Below, piece after piece: positions 49,101-61,200 of a DNA stretch of 64,000 nucleotides. The DNA lies in the NCBI GenBank assembly GCA_003117195.1, contig BDSI01000028.1, forward strand, positions 777,001-841,000, written 5' to 3'. The position numbers and the translations under genes were made by a program. Under the pieces are notes generated by a model. That model was not told the origin of the DNA. It saw nothing but the letters and a program-made list of their open reading frames with translations, and made no database searches. Positions within the stretch are counted from its first letter, which is position 1. Each line of letters begins with the position of its first letter. The stretch is from Eudorina sp. 2006-703-Eu-15. Its lineage: Eukaryota > Chlorophyta > Chlorophyceae > Chlamydomonadales > Volvocaceae.

Positions 49101-51930
49101 GCACCCGATGTATCATGATGCATCGAATTACTTCAGCTATAAAAAATGTTTTTGTTATGCGCGGCCGCTTCACAGCTTCCCGACGCACGTAAGCCATGTT
49201 CGACGCTCGTTGCCCTCGGCCCCACCCCGCACTTTTGGGCGCCCCAGGCTGCGCTGCGGCGCCTGGCTGCTCCGCCCCAGCCGCTGCTGGCCCTGGAGGG
49301 TCCTGGAGAGGCAGACTCAGACGCCGATCGCCGGGCGCGGTCGTGTGCGCTTTGGGTGATGCGCCTGCTGCCGGCCGCGGCGGCAGCCCAGGCAGCACCG
49401 CCGGCCGGTCAGGTGAGCGCGAGGCGTCCAACGTGCATACCGTACCTCGAAAACCTGATCAGGAAGATCCCATGAAATATCTTTTTGAGTCGAGTTCGCC
49501 ATGCAATCAGACGCAAACCAATTCACACCATTACCGAAATAACTGAAAAACCCACGTCACAGTTTCCCAGGAAGGGAAGTGCAAATAAGGAAAGGGGGAA
49601 AAACTGCCGGGCACTCGCCCGGGCTCGCCACGGGCGCTGTCCCGCACCACACTAACACAAGGCGAGCACCTGCACACGCGCGTAGGCCGCCGCACCAATC
49701 AAAGGCCTCCGAATAACGCGAGCACGTCTGTCTGTCCACACTGCTCTAGAGGTCAGAGTACGTTAATCTCGCTAATTTGTAGCGCCAAGGCTCCTCACGT
49801 GAAGTGCAAGGCGCGACATCTAAACCGGCAACAATTTACCGCTCAACCCAGCGCGGCTCGCAAGCGGTGGTCACAGTACGGCCCATCCTCTGCCGTACCC
49901 GTACCAAAGCACGGCTGTTAACTCGTCTGCAAACCATATTTTCGGATTAACCTAAAATCTAATATTGCGCTAGCATTTGCTTTTGCATGGCTTAAGGAAT
50001 GCCAGAGAATGCGGCAGACCGGTTTTGGCCCTTGGTGACCCGCATCAAGCCTCAGGCGACGCCGGGCCGCAAGAACGTGTACAAGAGGTCAGCGACGACG
50101 ACCCCGGGCGGCGCAAACCCCAAGGGCGGCGAGGACAGTGGCGACGGCGGGGGCGGCAGTGGCAGCGATGCGCTTCTGGATGCACCGCTGACGAACCAGC
50201 AGCTCCAAGCGCTCCTCTCGATCGCCACGACGGCGACGAGCGCGCCCGCGTCTTCTGAACAGCTGCAGCCGGCCTCCGGGAACGTTCCGCGGCCTGCAGA
50301 CGGGGATGAACGGGCAGACGCGGTCAAGACGCGGTCCCGTTTGCTCGGGGTAAGTTTATCTAGTGTCATTTCGAGGCCCTGTTCGGAATCTAGCCGCTGA
50401 CAGGGACCTGGCCATTGATAGGGACTTGGCTGGTGGCCGCTGCTCGGAACCTTGTCCATAGCACTGGGAGGCAGTCGTTTGTTTGTGTTGCCGTGGGGAA
50501 CACCATACCGTACCTCCGGGGTATCGTCAAGCAATGATAATTGTTTTGGAAACCGAGTGTAAGTCGCGCAAAATGAATATTACAGTCGTAGCTGCGTGAG
50601 TTGCCAAACTATTTGTTGGTATGTTGGGGCGCGAGATTGCGGAAATTAGTTTCCCTGCCCTTCGCCCGCGGCCCCCGTCGCCCCCTCATCCAATCGTGTG
50701 TAACGGCTGCCGCACGCTCTACCTTATTACTTGGTGGCCGCCTTTCTCATGAACGTATGCTTTTTGATAGTCGTCTTAACCTGCAGCCGCAGCTACCGTA
50801 TCGTCGGCGATTCTATCTTCCTCGTCAAGCCGCGCGAATACAAAAACAACTCTAAGACGCCCTGTGCGAGTTCAATAATATTTTACCCCAGCCTTTTCAG
50901 GAATGAGCGGCTTCGGAAAAGAACCGTTTTTCAGGGGTGCGCTACGATACCCCGGGCCCCTGGGTCCAACACGCAACGTTTCATTCACACAGCATCCAGG
51001 GGGGAACCATGACCTGCGTACCATCGCCCGCGCATCTGAGTGCAGGAAGTGGCGACGGCGCTGCAGGCGGCGCTCGCGCATGCGGAGGTCGGCGCCGATC
51101 GTGCGGCCGCGAAGCGCCGGCGGCTCGCCGCCGTAGCGACTCCGATTGACCCCGTCCCCAATGACCCAGGCGACGTGGCAGCCGGGAGCTCGGTTGTCGG
51201 GTTTCTCGGGGCAGCAGGCACAGATGGCGCGGCGCAAGATGCGGCGGGTTCCGAACCGCCGGCCCTGCCGCCGCCGCTCCAGGATGCCGTGGCAGGGCAG
51301 GGCGCCCAGCAGCGGCGGCGGCGATGGCAGCGCTGCGCGGATTGGTCCAAGTGCGCGATCGGATGCCTGCCCTGCCCTCTGACTCCCAACGGCAGAATCC
51401 CGCTGCTTGTGCCGCTGGCGCCTACGGCGGCGGCGGGGACGTCGACGGACGTGGCCATGGCGTTGGGGCCGGACACCCGCCTCGGCGCCTCGGCGCTTGC
51501 CACGTCGGATTTGCCGTGCAACCGGGTGGTCGAAGAGGGAGGCGAAGGTCATCCACGGGCGGCGATTCACACACAAGCTACTGGAAAGGAGCAGTGCGCT
51601 GGAACCAGCATGAGAAATGATGGCAACAGTGTTGATGGCCAGGAATATTACATCGAGTCAGAGGACGACGATCAGATGGACGGGCAGCCGCCTGATGGCC
51701 GCATTGAGGGAGCGCTGGGCGATGCCGATGGCGGCAGCGGAGGCGCACAGGCCGGAGGCAGGGGCTGGGCGGGCACGCGCGGTGTGGATGAGGGCGGTGC
51801 AGGCTGTACGGAGGAGGATGCGCCCGGGGCTGAGCTTGCGGTGGGAAACTCGCTGTTCGGTGCGCTGCTGCGGCGGCAGGGTGGCGTTGATGGCGGTGGT
51901 GGAGTTGCACCGATCGGGTTCTTGTTATGA
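46152..51930 (+). CDS. LAS1: LAS1-type pre-rRNA ITS2 endonuclease (ribosome biogenesis)
   Basis: Ten exons (46152-46262, 46488-46845, 47190-47307, 47724-47899, 48195-48413, 48624-48653, 48794-48846, 49176-49412, 50008-50349, 51046-51930) close into one frame of 842 residues with TGA at 51928-51930. LAS1 is the HEPN-family nuclease that, with the Grc3/NOL9 kinase, cuts ITS2 in pre-60S maturation in the nucleolus. Evidence: the N-terminal [17 protein letters not shown] block near residue 5; [20 protein letters not shown]; the catalytic R-x4-H motif RHDATH (residues 166-171) followed by ELPSLPLL and WLWDNYW; and the C-terminal [14 protein letters not shown] motif (about residues 645-658) that contacts Grc3 in known LAS1 proteins. 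The middle (Ala-rich, acidic) is poorly conserved, as in other LAS1 proteins. The start ATG 46152 is chosen because VPW follows within seven residues. The least certain parts are the 30-base exon 48624-48653 and the left border of exon 50008. Confidence 0.93.
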
Positions 51931-52134
51931 TGAAAATGTTTCCGGTTCCCACGCCCACGCGTACGAACGAGGTGGTCGACTGCGGAGCATTTTCCCGTTT
52001 CCAAGATGGCTGCTGAGGACGCCCGCTGCCTGGTTCATATAGTCTCCTGACCTGTCTGTCGCGCTTTGCGTGTTGGATGCTGCACGCACTTTGGCTACAA
52101 ACCAGGCGTACGGTATCGGTCGCTGCGCCTGGTC

Positions 52135-52139
52135 TGTAA
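52135..52139 (+). terminator. TGTAA polyadenylation-type signal of LAS1
   Basis: TGTAA, the usual polyadenylation signal of volvocine green algae, lies about 205 bases after the LAS1 stop codon. Confidence 0.55.
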
Positions 52140-52349
52140 GGTTTGTAGGAGAGGCCCCACATGGTTAGCGGAAGGAAATCCCTGTGATTCTACGGATATC
52201 AATTAGACTTGTCCAAGCAGGCCTTTGCGGGCCGCAACGGAGTGTAATCAGGTCCGTATAGGAGTATGTGTCGGTGCCTACGTTTGCCCAATCCGCCTTC
52301 TCCGTCATTGAGGGCCTACTGGGGCTTGCTCTGGTATACACCGATGATC

Positions 52350-52380
52350 CCGTTGGGGTCCGCTGTAACATTCATTCATC
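52350..52380 (+). mobile_element. LINE 3'-terminal scrap with ATTC tail
   Basis: GGGGTCCGCTGTAACA followed by ATTCATTCAT matches the end of the elements at 7130-7310 and 9826-9990. It abuts the R1 copy that starts a few bases later. Confidence 0.55.
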
Positions 52381-52384
52381 ATAC

Positions 52385-52640
52385 AACACGCTCCCTCCCC
52401 GCCATGTGATTAGGCGGGTCTGGCGCGGTTTCCAGGAGAGGCAATCCTGGCGCGCTGGTAACCTGGTGTGTTGGCCGGTATGGCGGCATGTATGACTCCC
52501 TGCCCGCAGGTAGGTGATGGAGGATGGGTGCGCAGTCCTTGGTAGATGTTGATGAGATGAGGCGCCTACGAGCTATCTGGGCCCGTTGGAGTGCCCGGTC
52601 GGGACTCGGGTCCACCTTGTCACGATTACTACCACGACAC
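52385..52640 (+). repeat. Dispersed repeat family R1, longest copy
   Basis: Runs from GCGGGTCTGGCGCGGTTTCC through GGAGAGGCAATCCTGG, GATGGAGGATGGGTGCGCAG and GATGAGATGAGGCGCCTACG to CCACCTTGTCACGATTACTA. It is the best template for the family in this window. It truncates the minus-strand relic that lies to its right. Confidence 0.75.
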
Positions 52641-52669
52641 GCGTCCCCAGAATGATTGCGAAGGCGGAC

Positions 52670-53973
52670 CACATACGTACAGGGCATTAAGAGCACCCCA
52701 GACACCGCAGCTGCTCCACATCTGGAAAAAAACAAACTGAAAGCCGCAACCTCCTCGATCAGGTAGAACGTCATAAGCAACCCGTCCACTTGTGCCGGAC
52801 TAAGACGGTCCAAGCATTGTCCCGTCCCGCAATTATTAATCACCAACCAACCAAGAACGTCAGCGCACAGGCTCCATACTACCCTATTCGCATGATGATG
52901 TTTCATTATTTCCTGTGTAGCAATAGGCTCGCCAATGAGGTCAATAGCAGCATCGTATCGTCATTTGCATCGTTTTGCACGGCATGTGCCGGCGCATCTG
53001 CGCCCTTCACCGCCCACAGAGCGAGCAAAGAGGCTTTGCAAATCAACCCGGCGTACGTCTTGATGCCCATACGGATTTCATTGGGGTAAGACAAAGAATC
53101 GCCGTTCGTCCCGTAATATTGAGAGTACGGATAGTCTGAACCGCTGCGGCGCGTGCATTCAGCTTTGTGAAGCAATTTACCCGATCGTTTAGCAAGTCAC
53201 TCGACTCGGTTACGCTCACATCTACTAGCACATCGCAGTAAAATGTTTTATGGGCAGGCGTTGCTCCATTGACAAACCCTGAACCTTGGACTACTTCAAG
53301 AACGGGATGATCTCCAGGAAGAAGCATTTATTGTATAGTACCTCGATTTAGGCAATGACATGGCTTGCAAATTCAAATTGGCGCTGAGTCTTATACGGCT
53401 TTCCCGGGCGTCATAGAGTCTACCAGGCTCAAGCGCATCCCCAAATTATTTCTGACCAATGGAAGACACCATCATGTGGTTAGATTCGTCAACGCTTGAC
53501 TCGATCTGAGCAGACTGGGCATCGTCACTGTAACATGGCGAACCTCGGCGCAACCGGTTTTGCGCGGAGCAGCTATTCATCTTCCAGAGTATCAATCAGC
53601 GCCAAACGTGATAGGTACGGTATCTTTTACGTTGTGGTCCGCCAACTGTCGGCGTGGGACAGCGCCAATTTTTGACCATGACGTATGGACATTGTAGCCT
53701 TCCAATGATATACGCATTTCAAAAAATGTGTAAATTGCGTCAAGATGAAGAAGTGATGCGCTGATCAGTTGAGAAACGATGGTTGACGACTTGACCCCCA
53801 GGTCAGCAATGCGTGAGAAATAGGCAAAGGCATTCCATTTACATTAAGGAATTTCATTTCTATCATATGTCTCTTTTATGGCTTGCCCTCCTGTATTGGT
53901 ATTGACGTAGGACTGGGGGAGAAGGTCACCATCAGAGTGACGATATCTTGGATCAACGGTCATCTTTGGAGGT
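52670..53973 (-). pseudogene. Decayed protein-coding relic of unknown origin
   Basis: On the minus strand, protein-like reading continues for about 1.3 kb (some 430 codons) but jumps frame several times and crosses in-frame stops (TAA near 53854, TGA near 53647). Segments in order: a start-like MTVDPRYRHSDGDLLPQSYV (53973 down), CKWNAFAYFSRIADLGVKSS, FEMRISLEGYNVHTSWSKIG, SDDAQSAQIESSVDESNHMM, RLYDARESRIRLSANLNLQA, HPVLEVVQGSGFVNGATPAH, VTESSDLLNDRVNCFTKLNA, GIKTYAGLICKASLLALWAV and SPAQVDGLLMTFYLIEEVAA. No splice sites join the segments. Composition is more AT-rich, with fewer G/C third positions, than LAS1 and copy B next to it. I recognise no family; a captured viral or transposon structural gene is possible but unproven. 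The R1 repeat at 52385-52640 cuts its 3' end. Confidence 0.55.
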
Positions 53974-54128
53974 AAAACTTACCTATGTTTTGCGGCTGGT
54001 ACTTTGACGCGCACGCACTATATCCTTGCACTGCTATCGCCTGATGTGGCCCTACCTGCGCGTGTAGCGACGAGAACCACGATGCTGCTGCCTTTGATCG
54101 TCAACCCTAATCCTTTATGTTGCTGCAG

Positions 54129-55245
54129 TATGGCATTTTCGGCGTGCTCTTTACCCTCAGGTATGCGCGTGTCTTGAAGGAGCTTCGGTGGGCGATTGTA
54201 CGGCTGCGCGCTGCATGCTGTGCAGGTTTCCACGCAGAGCGAGCCAAAATGCACAGTTGTATTAATGACTTACAGTGGATTTAGGAACGCAAACATGTTT
54301 GGTTGCGTCAGATTGAATGAATGAATGAACGTTACAGCGGACCCCAAAGGGATCAACGGTCAGGTTGTGGGGGTTGCAGCAGCTGTGGGGAGTATGTAAT
54401 ACGTCGCTGATGATTATTGGTGCCCATCCATCGCATATTCGTCCATGGGTCGCTCGCCCGGCGGTCGTCGTCCCGCGCTCTTGTTTCGCAGTAAGGAGAG
54501 GGGCGACACACGCATCCGTATCCGTTGGGCGCTCTTGAAGATCCTGTTGGATGGCTGGCAGCTGTTCACAACGGTCATTTCACCCGGCAACCAGCCCTGG
54601 AGCATTGATCCCCATGGAACGTGAGTGAGCAAGGCTACTGACAGCGGCCGCTTATTATTGTGGCCACGTGTACGCTGGCGAATGATAGGATACATAGGTG
54701 CTTTACCCATCTATCACCCGCCCGCGTACGTACGTGAGCATACGTGTGGCTACCCCTACCTGTGGCCGACACGTGTGGCCTTCTGATCTGCTAACCACAG
54801 AGCTTGGAAGATCGTCGGAGTTCTTAATTTTAATTGGCTTGGAGACCAGGTGCGTGAGTGCGCTTGCTTGCTTGCAAGCCCCTTACTTTCCACAAGTAGT
54901 CCATGCATATTTAAGTACGGTTGCCTGGTGCCATCCAAACGTTCGTGCCGCAGCAAGAACACGTCAGCATCACAAAGATATACACGTTTCATTCCTCCCA
55001 GCAGAACTTGGGGTCTATTTGTGTAAGGACGGTAGCTGGAAAAGGCTTCCGCGGATGCAGGGCACCATCTACCTACCTATGGCATTTACACTCTGGAAGG
55101 CCTGCGTCGAACCCCTCTGTCGGTGGCGGTGGCGTATCGTCTCAAATGAGCCAGCCTCATCGTCTCTGCCCTCTTAACACACGCCAGGGTTATGCCCGGA
55201 ATATTATTGCCATATTATTATTATCATATTATTACTATTATGATA

Positions 55246-55296
<51 letters not shown>

Positions 55297-58200
55297 TGTC
55301 ATACCCCCTTTGAAGGGCCCAATTCTCTTAGGGGGATTGAGCTGTATGCCAGCCTGCTCACGCCTTACCACCTGACCATGGGGTGCGCCACTTCCCACGT
55401 CGCGATATGCCCCGCCCTTGGACGTTCGCCTGGGCCCTCTTGGGGGTCCTTCGCAACAGTAGCCTGCCGCCTTTTGTGTGGGTTCTCTGGTAACCATGAG
55501 TCAGCTTATATCTCTATAGCATTTTTATACTCGATCTGGCCTACATCCTTGCTCATGTGCTTGAAAATGAAACCAGCGCGGTAGCTAGGCCAGACAATAT
55601 CTGGCCGGGCCACTACTTCAACCAAGCCCTTTCAGAAATTCATGGGCATCCCCGGTGCCAAGGTCAAAGTCAGCCTAGGGCTTGTATTAGTAATAACCTG
55701 GGTCAAAGTCAGCCTAGGGCTTTTATTGGTAACCTGAATTACGCATCCTGCGTGGCATCGACAATCAATGTATATGACAGGGTAACCAGCAGGAGCCGGG
55801 GACACGCCATCAGGGTGTGGTTTGCCGATAAACAGATAGATGTGTTGTAGAGGAATCCCCCTACGTACCTGCGCCTGAAGATTACCACCTTCTTTTCGCG
55901 GCCTGTTAAATGGTCCGCAGAGCAGATTTCCGGGTCTCAACACCGTAATTCGAGGGGCTTCAAGGTCCGGGAAATAAATTTTGTCGGTTTTTCGCCCCGG
56001 CATACGCCGCGGTATTATGTATTCGAGATAGCAACAATAATGCTTGCATGCAACTAATGCAACAAGGCATTTCATTCTGGTGCCCGGATGTACGTGCGTA
56101 AGTTCCGCTTATCGTTACAAATGAATGGTTACCACATCCACGCTTGCGCAGGGTTACGGTGTATACCTTGCTGTGCTGTACACCATGCTGGGCCTGCTGG
56201 CGGTCAATATCGTCATGTGCGTGTGGGTGGCCTGGTGCTTCAAGGAGCACAAGTTCCCGGTGGTGTGGCCCATCAAGGTGCTCCGGGTCTTCAGCAGCGT
56301 CTTCTTCCAGGCCTTCGATGTGGCCTCGCTCAACCTGCTGCAGGTGCGGGTGTCAAGGAGCGACAGATTGGCGGCCTTAATAGCATGTTTATTTTCCTGT
56401 CGTGTACGCTGACTGCCCTTGCAGGTGCAGGTGTCGGTTTTGCGAGAACGTAAAGATTTCTATTATCATTTGTTGTAATTATTAGAACTATTAGAACTAT
56501 GAGTATGATCGTGATATGGCTGATCCTTAATGTTTACTCCACGTGATCCATACGTTAACCCTGCCTCGCCTCCCGCCGGTGTCCATGCAGCTCGGCTTCA
56601 CGTGCCAGTTCACCGGGCCGGATACCCCTCACCTTCACTTCAACCTCTTTCCTCAGTACAGTAAGTGTACGTCGGCGCGTGTCCTTTTCCCGTGCTTGTG
56701 CGTCAAGCGTGCGTACACGTGCGTGCGTGTGGCTTGCATTCATATATGCAATACATGGGGATGGACGGATGTATGCAGCAGCATGGTTATTAAAGGCGCT
56801 ACTCCTTAGATGACTCATTTTTGTAGGTCTGTTTCACGTACTTCAACCTGTAGCACGTCAATGTCGTGCAGTGTATGGCCCTCGCAGTAAATAGAGTTGC
56901 GATGAGGGACACTACTACTCTCAGCATCTCACCGGCTGCATTTTCCCTCACATATTCCTCGCGCGCAGGCTGCTTGCTACCGCCGCATGTCACACACGCC
57001 GTGGTGTCCGCGCTCTGCCTTGTGTTATTCGTCATCATTGCGCTCCTACTAAACATGGCTGAGGTAATTCATGCCACTTCTATCCGGATCCGTCCCATCG
57101 TGCGTGTACTGCGTGATGATATGCTTGCAAATACATTTCTGTGGCTGCAGTCCTGCGGAGTGTGCGGCGCTAGCCATGGGCAATAACGGGGCGGGGGTTG
57201 TATTTATTTATCATTGTATTGTTATTATTATATTATTGTTATAACTTTATTATATCGTTTTTATTAGTATGTTAATGACTTTTCCTTCTTTCAATTAATT
57301 ATTTATTAATTCATTTGGTAAACATCAAAATTGGCTCAATTAGCTCCGAAAACGTATAGTTCCCCGCGAGGGCGCTAGCGCTTTAAATTGAAATTCTTGC
57401 AATCAGTAGCCAAATATTCTTGTCAGGTTCGGGCACAAAAGCTGCGCAGAACGGTGCTGTGTAAAGGTAGTTCGAGGACACGGGTCCGCGCACAGCAGCG
57501 CACGCTCTCTAAAATAGCGTAATCATGAAGGCAACGGCAGCGCGGGCGTTATGCACTTAATGGGAAAACAAGCAAAACGGCTGTGAAAAGGGCTTTCTCC
57601 GAGGGATATGTATGGTCTGGTTACGGGGCATGTAATTCAAGGCTCCCGAGTGGCAGCGACGGCTCATCATGCATAGGCCCAGCGAATTTCGTCATACTTC
57701 CGTTGCAAATGAACGGATAAAGTACAAACAATGATCTTCGGTGCTTCAGCTTTGAATAATAATGTTCCGCATATGTGACCTTAACCTCCGCTGCAGGTGG
57801 AGGTCAATCCCTTATGTCAGCGGCCGCTCGCACTTGGGCACAGCGGGGCCGACGTGATGTCCTTTGCTTTGAAGGTTCGGGCGACCAAACTCTTCTTTGA
57901 TGCATGGACGCGATCCATATTATTTGTACGCATGGAAACGCGTGCATCTCTACCTATACGTCGCAATCATTGCAGCGTTCGTGTGCCGACTAATAATTCT
58001 GCAACAACCACGCACGCACCTCAGTGCATGATCCTTTCGTGCGTTTCGTTCAGTGACTGGGCTTGCCAGTGTTGCTGAAAATACTCGAAAACGTCTTCAA
58101 GCTTGGCCCGTTATTGTGCGCGTGCATACGTCAGGTTTGCCTCACCCTTGTCAACGTGTTCTTCGGGTGGAACACGGTTGCGGCCTGCATCTACCTGGCT

Positions 58201-61200
58201 CTGTCGCTGGCGCTGGCGTACCAGACGTTGCGATGGGTGAGTTCCACCTTGCTTGGGGCATTGCCCTCTTGGCGTTCAGGTACATCGATCGCGTTCAGGT
58301 ACCGACAACACAATAAGTATAAAACTGCTAAACGGTTACAGGATTTCTAATTGGAGCGTTCTTGGTCTGGGTGAATTTATTCCTTCTCAGTCTCATCCCA
58401 ATGTTATCTTAGACCATCCATCAGATCATGCTGTGTTGATGAACTTCGCGGGTCGTCATCACCGACAATCAGTGACAGCCAAAGCCTACTCACCAAAGTA
58501 ACTCTGCTAAGTGGACCTACGTACATATATGTGTACTACTAAGCGGAGATTGCCGGCGTGCACCCTTGCCCGTTGTTCTCGTGCACAGAACCCGAACCTC
58601 GTCGCGTGGACCAACTACCTGAAGGGCGGTGTATCGCTGACCACTGTCTGGAGTTCTGCCGTCCTGTTGCTGCTGGTGTTTCACCCGAATGTGAAGCCGG
58701 AGGACATGAGCTCATGGTCCGACATCATGACGCTGCTGCTACTCGTTGGGCTGTTCCCCGCCTTTTGCGTTGGGGTCCTTATATCCTGGGGAACAATCCG
58801 TCACCGGACTGAGTCTGCCCTACAAGCTCTCGTGTAAGTGCTGAGTGGTGCACCTACCAGGAATAACTCACGACGATCGATCGAGTCCGTCCGCAGCGTG
58901 TTGGCTTAAATTATTGGTTGGGTGTTGCATGTTTGCATGTATGCATGCTGTCACTACTGTCACGCAGTATGCTGAAGCGCCAAGTAATAAGCGTCAAGTT
59001 TTCAGAAACAACAAACATAATATTTTTGGTTTACCAAAAATAAGTTTGCAAACGAGAGCTAAGGGCAGCGGGTCCGTACGGCCATGGCGTACTGATCGGT
59101 TTCCGCGCTTGAGGGCAGGTGTAGTTCCAGCCGGTCCGGCCTTTAGCCTGACATTTGGCCAACTTCCCCCTCTCCTCAGTCTACACTTCCTGGCCTGAGT
59201 AGACACCTGTTGTTGCTTCTGCTTGGTTGTATTGTTTGTGGGCGCCCGCAACCGGGTTCGGATCAAAATGACACGTCGGTCTTGTGACTATGGCATGCTG
59301 CAGGAACCCCAAAAACTTACCATTGGCTGCTGCGTTCCACAACGTCGATGAACCCAGGGATATCGAGCTGGCATCAAGGTGAACATGCTGTGTTCATCGC
59401 GCAATTAGCCGCCAAGCGTGCCCCGTCTGAACATGAATGCTCGTTCGATGCATAATGCAGATTACATACAATATGCGTGCTTCGAGTAGTTGTACCCTGG
59501 CCCGCCGCAGCTCGGCGCGAATTATGGGAGAGGGGAGCAAATGCGGCAGGGGATAATAATACTGATAAATAGTAATATTAATATTAATAAATAATACATA
59601 ATGTAACGGTTACAGATATATATAATATTATAAGGATACCCTGACTCACAGATTTCCCTGCTAGCCCGCTGAGTTGCATGCGTTGTTGTTTTGTGAGGTT
59701 GGGGGCTTCGCGCCATCACCCGACGTCGCTTTACGATGTCATTTAGGCAGCGGACGGCGTGGTCGTGGGACAGGGGACCAGCCGTGTGCATTGCAGCCGC
59801 GTGCTCTCCCGGGTGTCGTCAATATCATAGCAGTGTCGATCATTTTTTTGGCGTACTAAGCGGGACAGCGAGGGCGCTGTTAAACGCTGGGCGTAACCCT
59901 GGCGTGTTCAAGGGTCAAAGACAATGAGAGCCTATGCAAGTATACATATGCTGCAACAACCGGCAGCGAGGCTGTTATGAGCATCCACGTTGAAACGACG
60001 GCCATGCAGGTGCTGTCGTGTGTGGAAGGACCCCTTGACATTGGACCCGGACGCCGTCAGCAACGCGCACCAGATTATCAAGGTAAACAAGTGCGCGTGT
60101 AAACCTCCTAGTATTCGCCCTGCCTTATTCGTTCGCCCAAATTGTTGAGGCGCACCTCCCCGTGTACACGTCTCTGCTGCTGTCGGTATTAGTTTGTGCT
60201 GCACCAAGCAAGGCTGGATGGCATCGATCGATGTCCATTTAATTGCGCAATGACCCTCCGCTGGATTGTTTGGTGAAGCACAGGCGGGGCTGGAGATGTT
60301 TCCCAACAGCGCGTACATGGTGCTGCTTCACGGGAACTTCATGATCGACGTGTTGGGTGTCAGCCAGAGCGGCAGCCGTCGCATCGAGGTACGTTTTCAT
60401 CGACATCTTCATTTTGTGCTGTGGATGAAAATAAAAAACCGAGCTGACTGCAGGGTCGTACACGTCAATGGTTTCTGCTAGCTAGCCATTCAGCAATGCG
60501 AGCAAGCTTACTTCATGAATCAAACTTGCCGTTCATAGGAGCCGCGGTCTCCGCAGATAAATTCTTCCAAAAATGTTATCATTGCTCACTCATTACTTTG
60601 ATTAAGCTCACGTGTCATCTGGTATGCATCGGACGCTCCGACCTGCATCTGTACAGGACGCGCGAAAACTAAACCCCAGCTTGATGTGCCGCTTTATCAT
60701 GTTTGTACGGCAGCAGCAAGCGACGGTGAGTCAAGCTGATGGACCCTTATTTTTTATTACCATTGGACCTACAGTGATGCGTGTAGATATATAGGCGTGG
60801 ATTTAGGGGTGGGGGATCAAGAGGTGAAGTGCAACATCGCGCCACACACCCCTGCACATCCTCACCACCTGCAAGGGAGGCCCGGTGCTTGCGCGAAACC
60901 TAACGCCGTTTGCTATGCTTTTTCACTGCTGTTCCTGCCTTCTCCCCGACCATCTTGAGGCTGACCCTCGTCCCGCTCTTGTTGCAATCGGTCCACAGCA
61001 AACTGCTGCTGGGAGCGTCGTCAATGGCAGCTCACGGATGGATCTCCTGGGGTGCGTGAATGTAGTGAATGCGTTCTGACAATTTTGATAAGAATTCTTC
61101 ATATAAATATGAATTCTTCATATAAACAGGATTCACTACTATACATGTATCAAATAATTAATAGTGTTGAAGTGAGCAACACTCATATACCGGCGATGTG

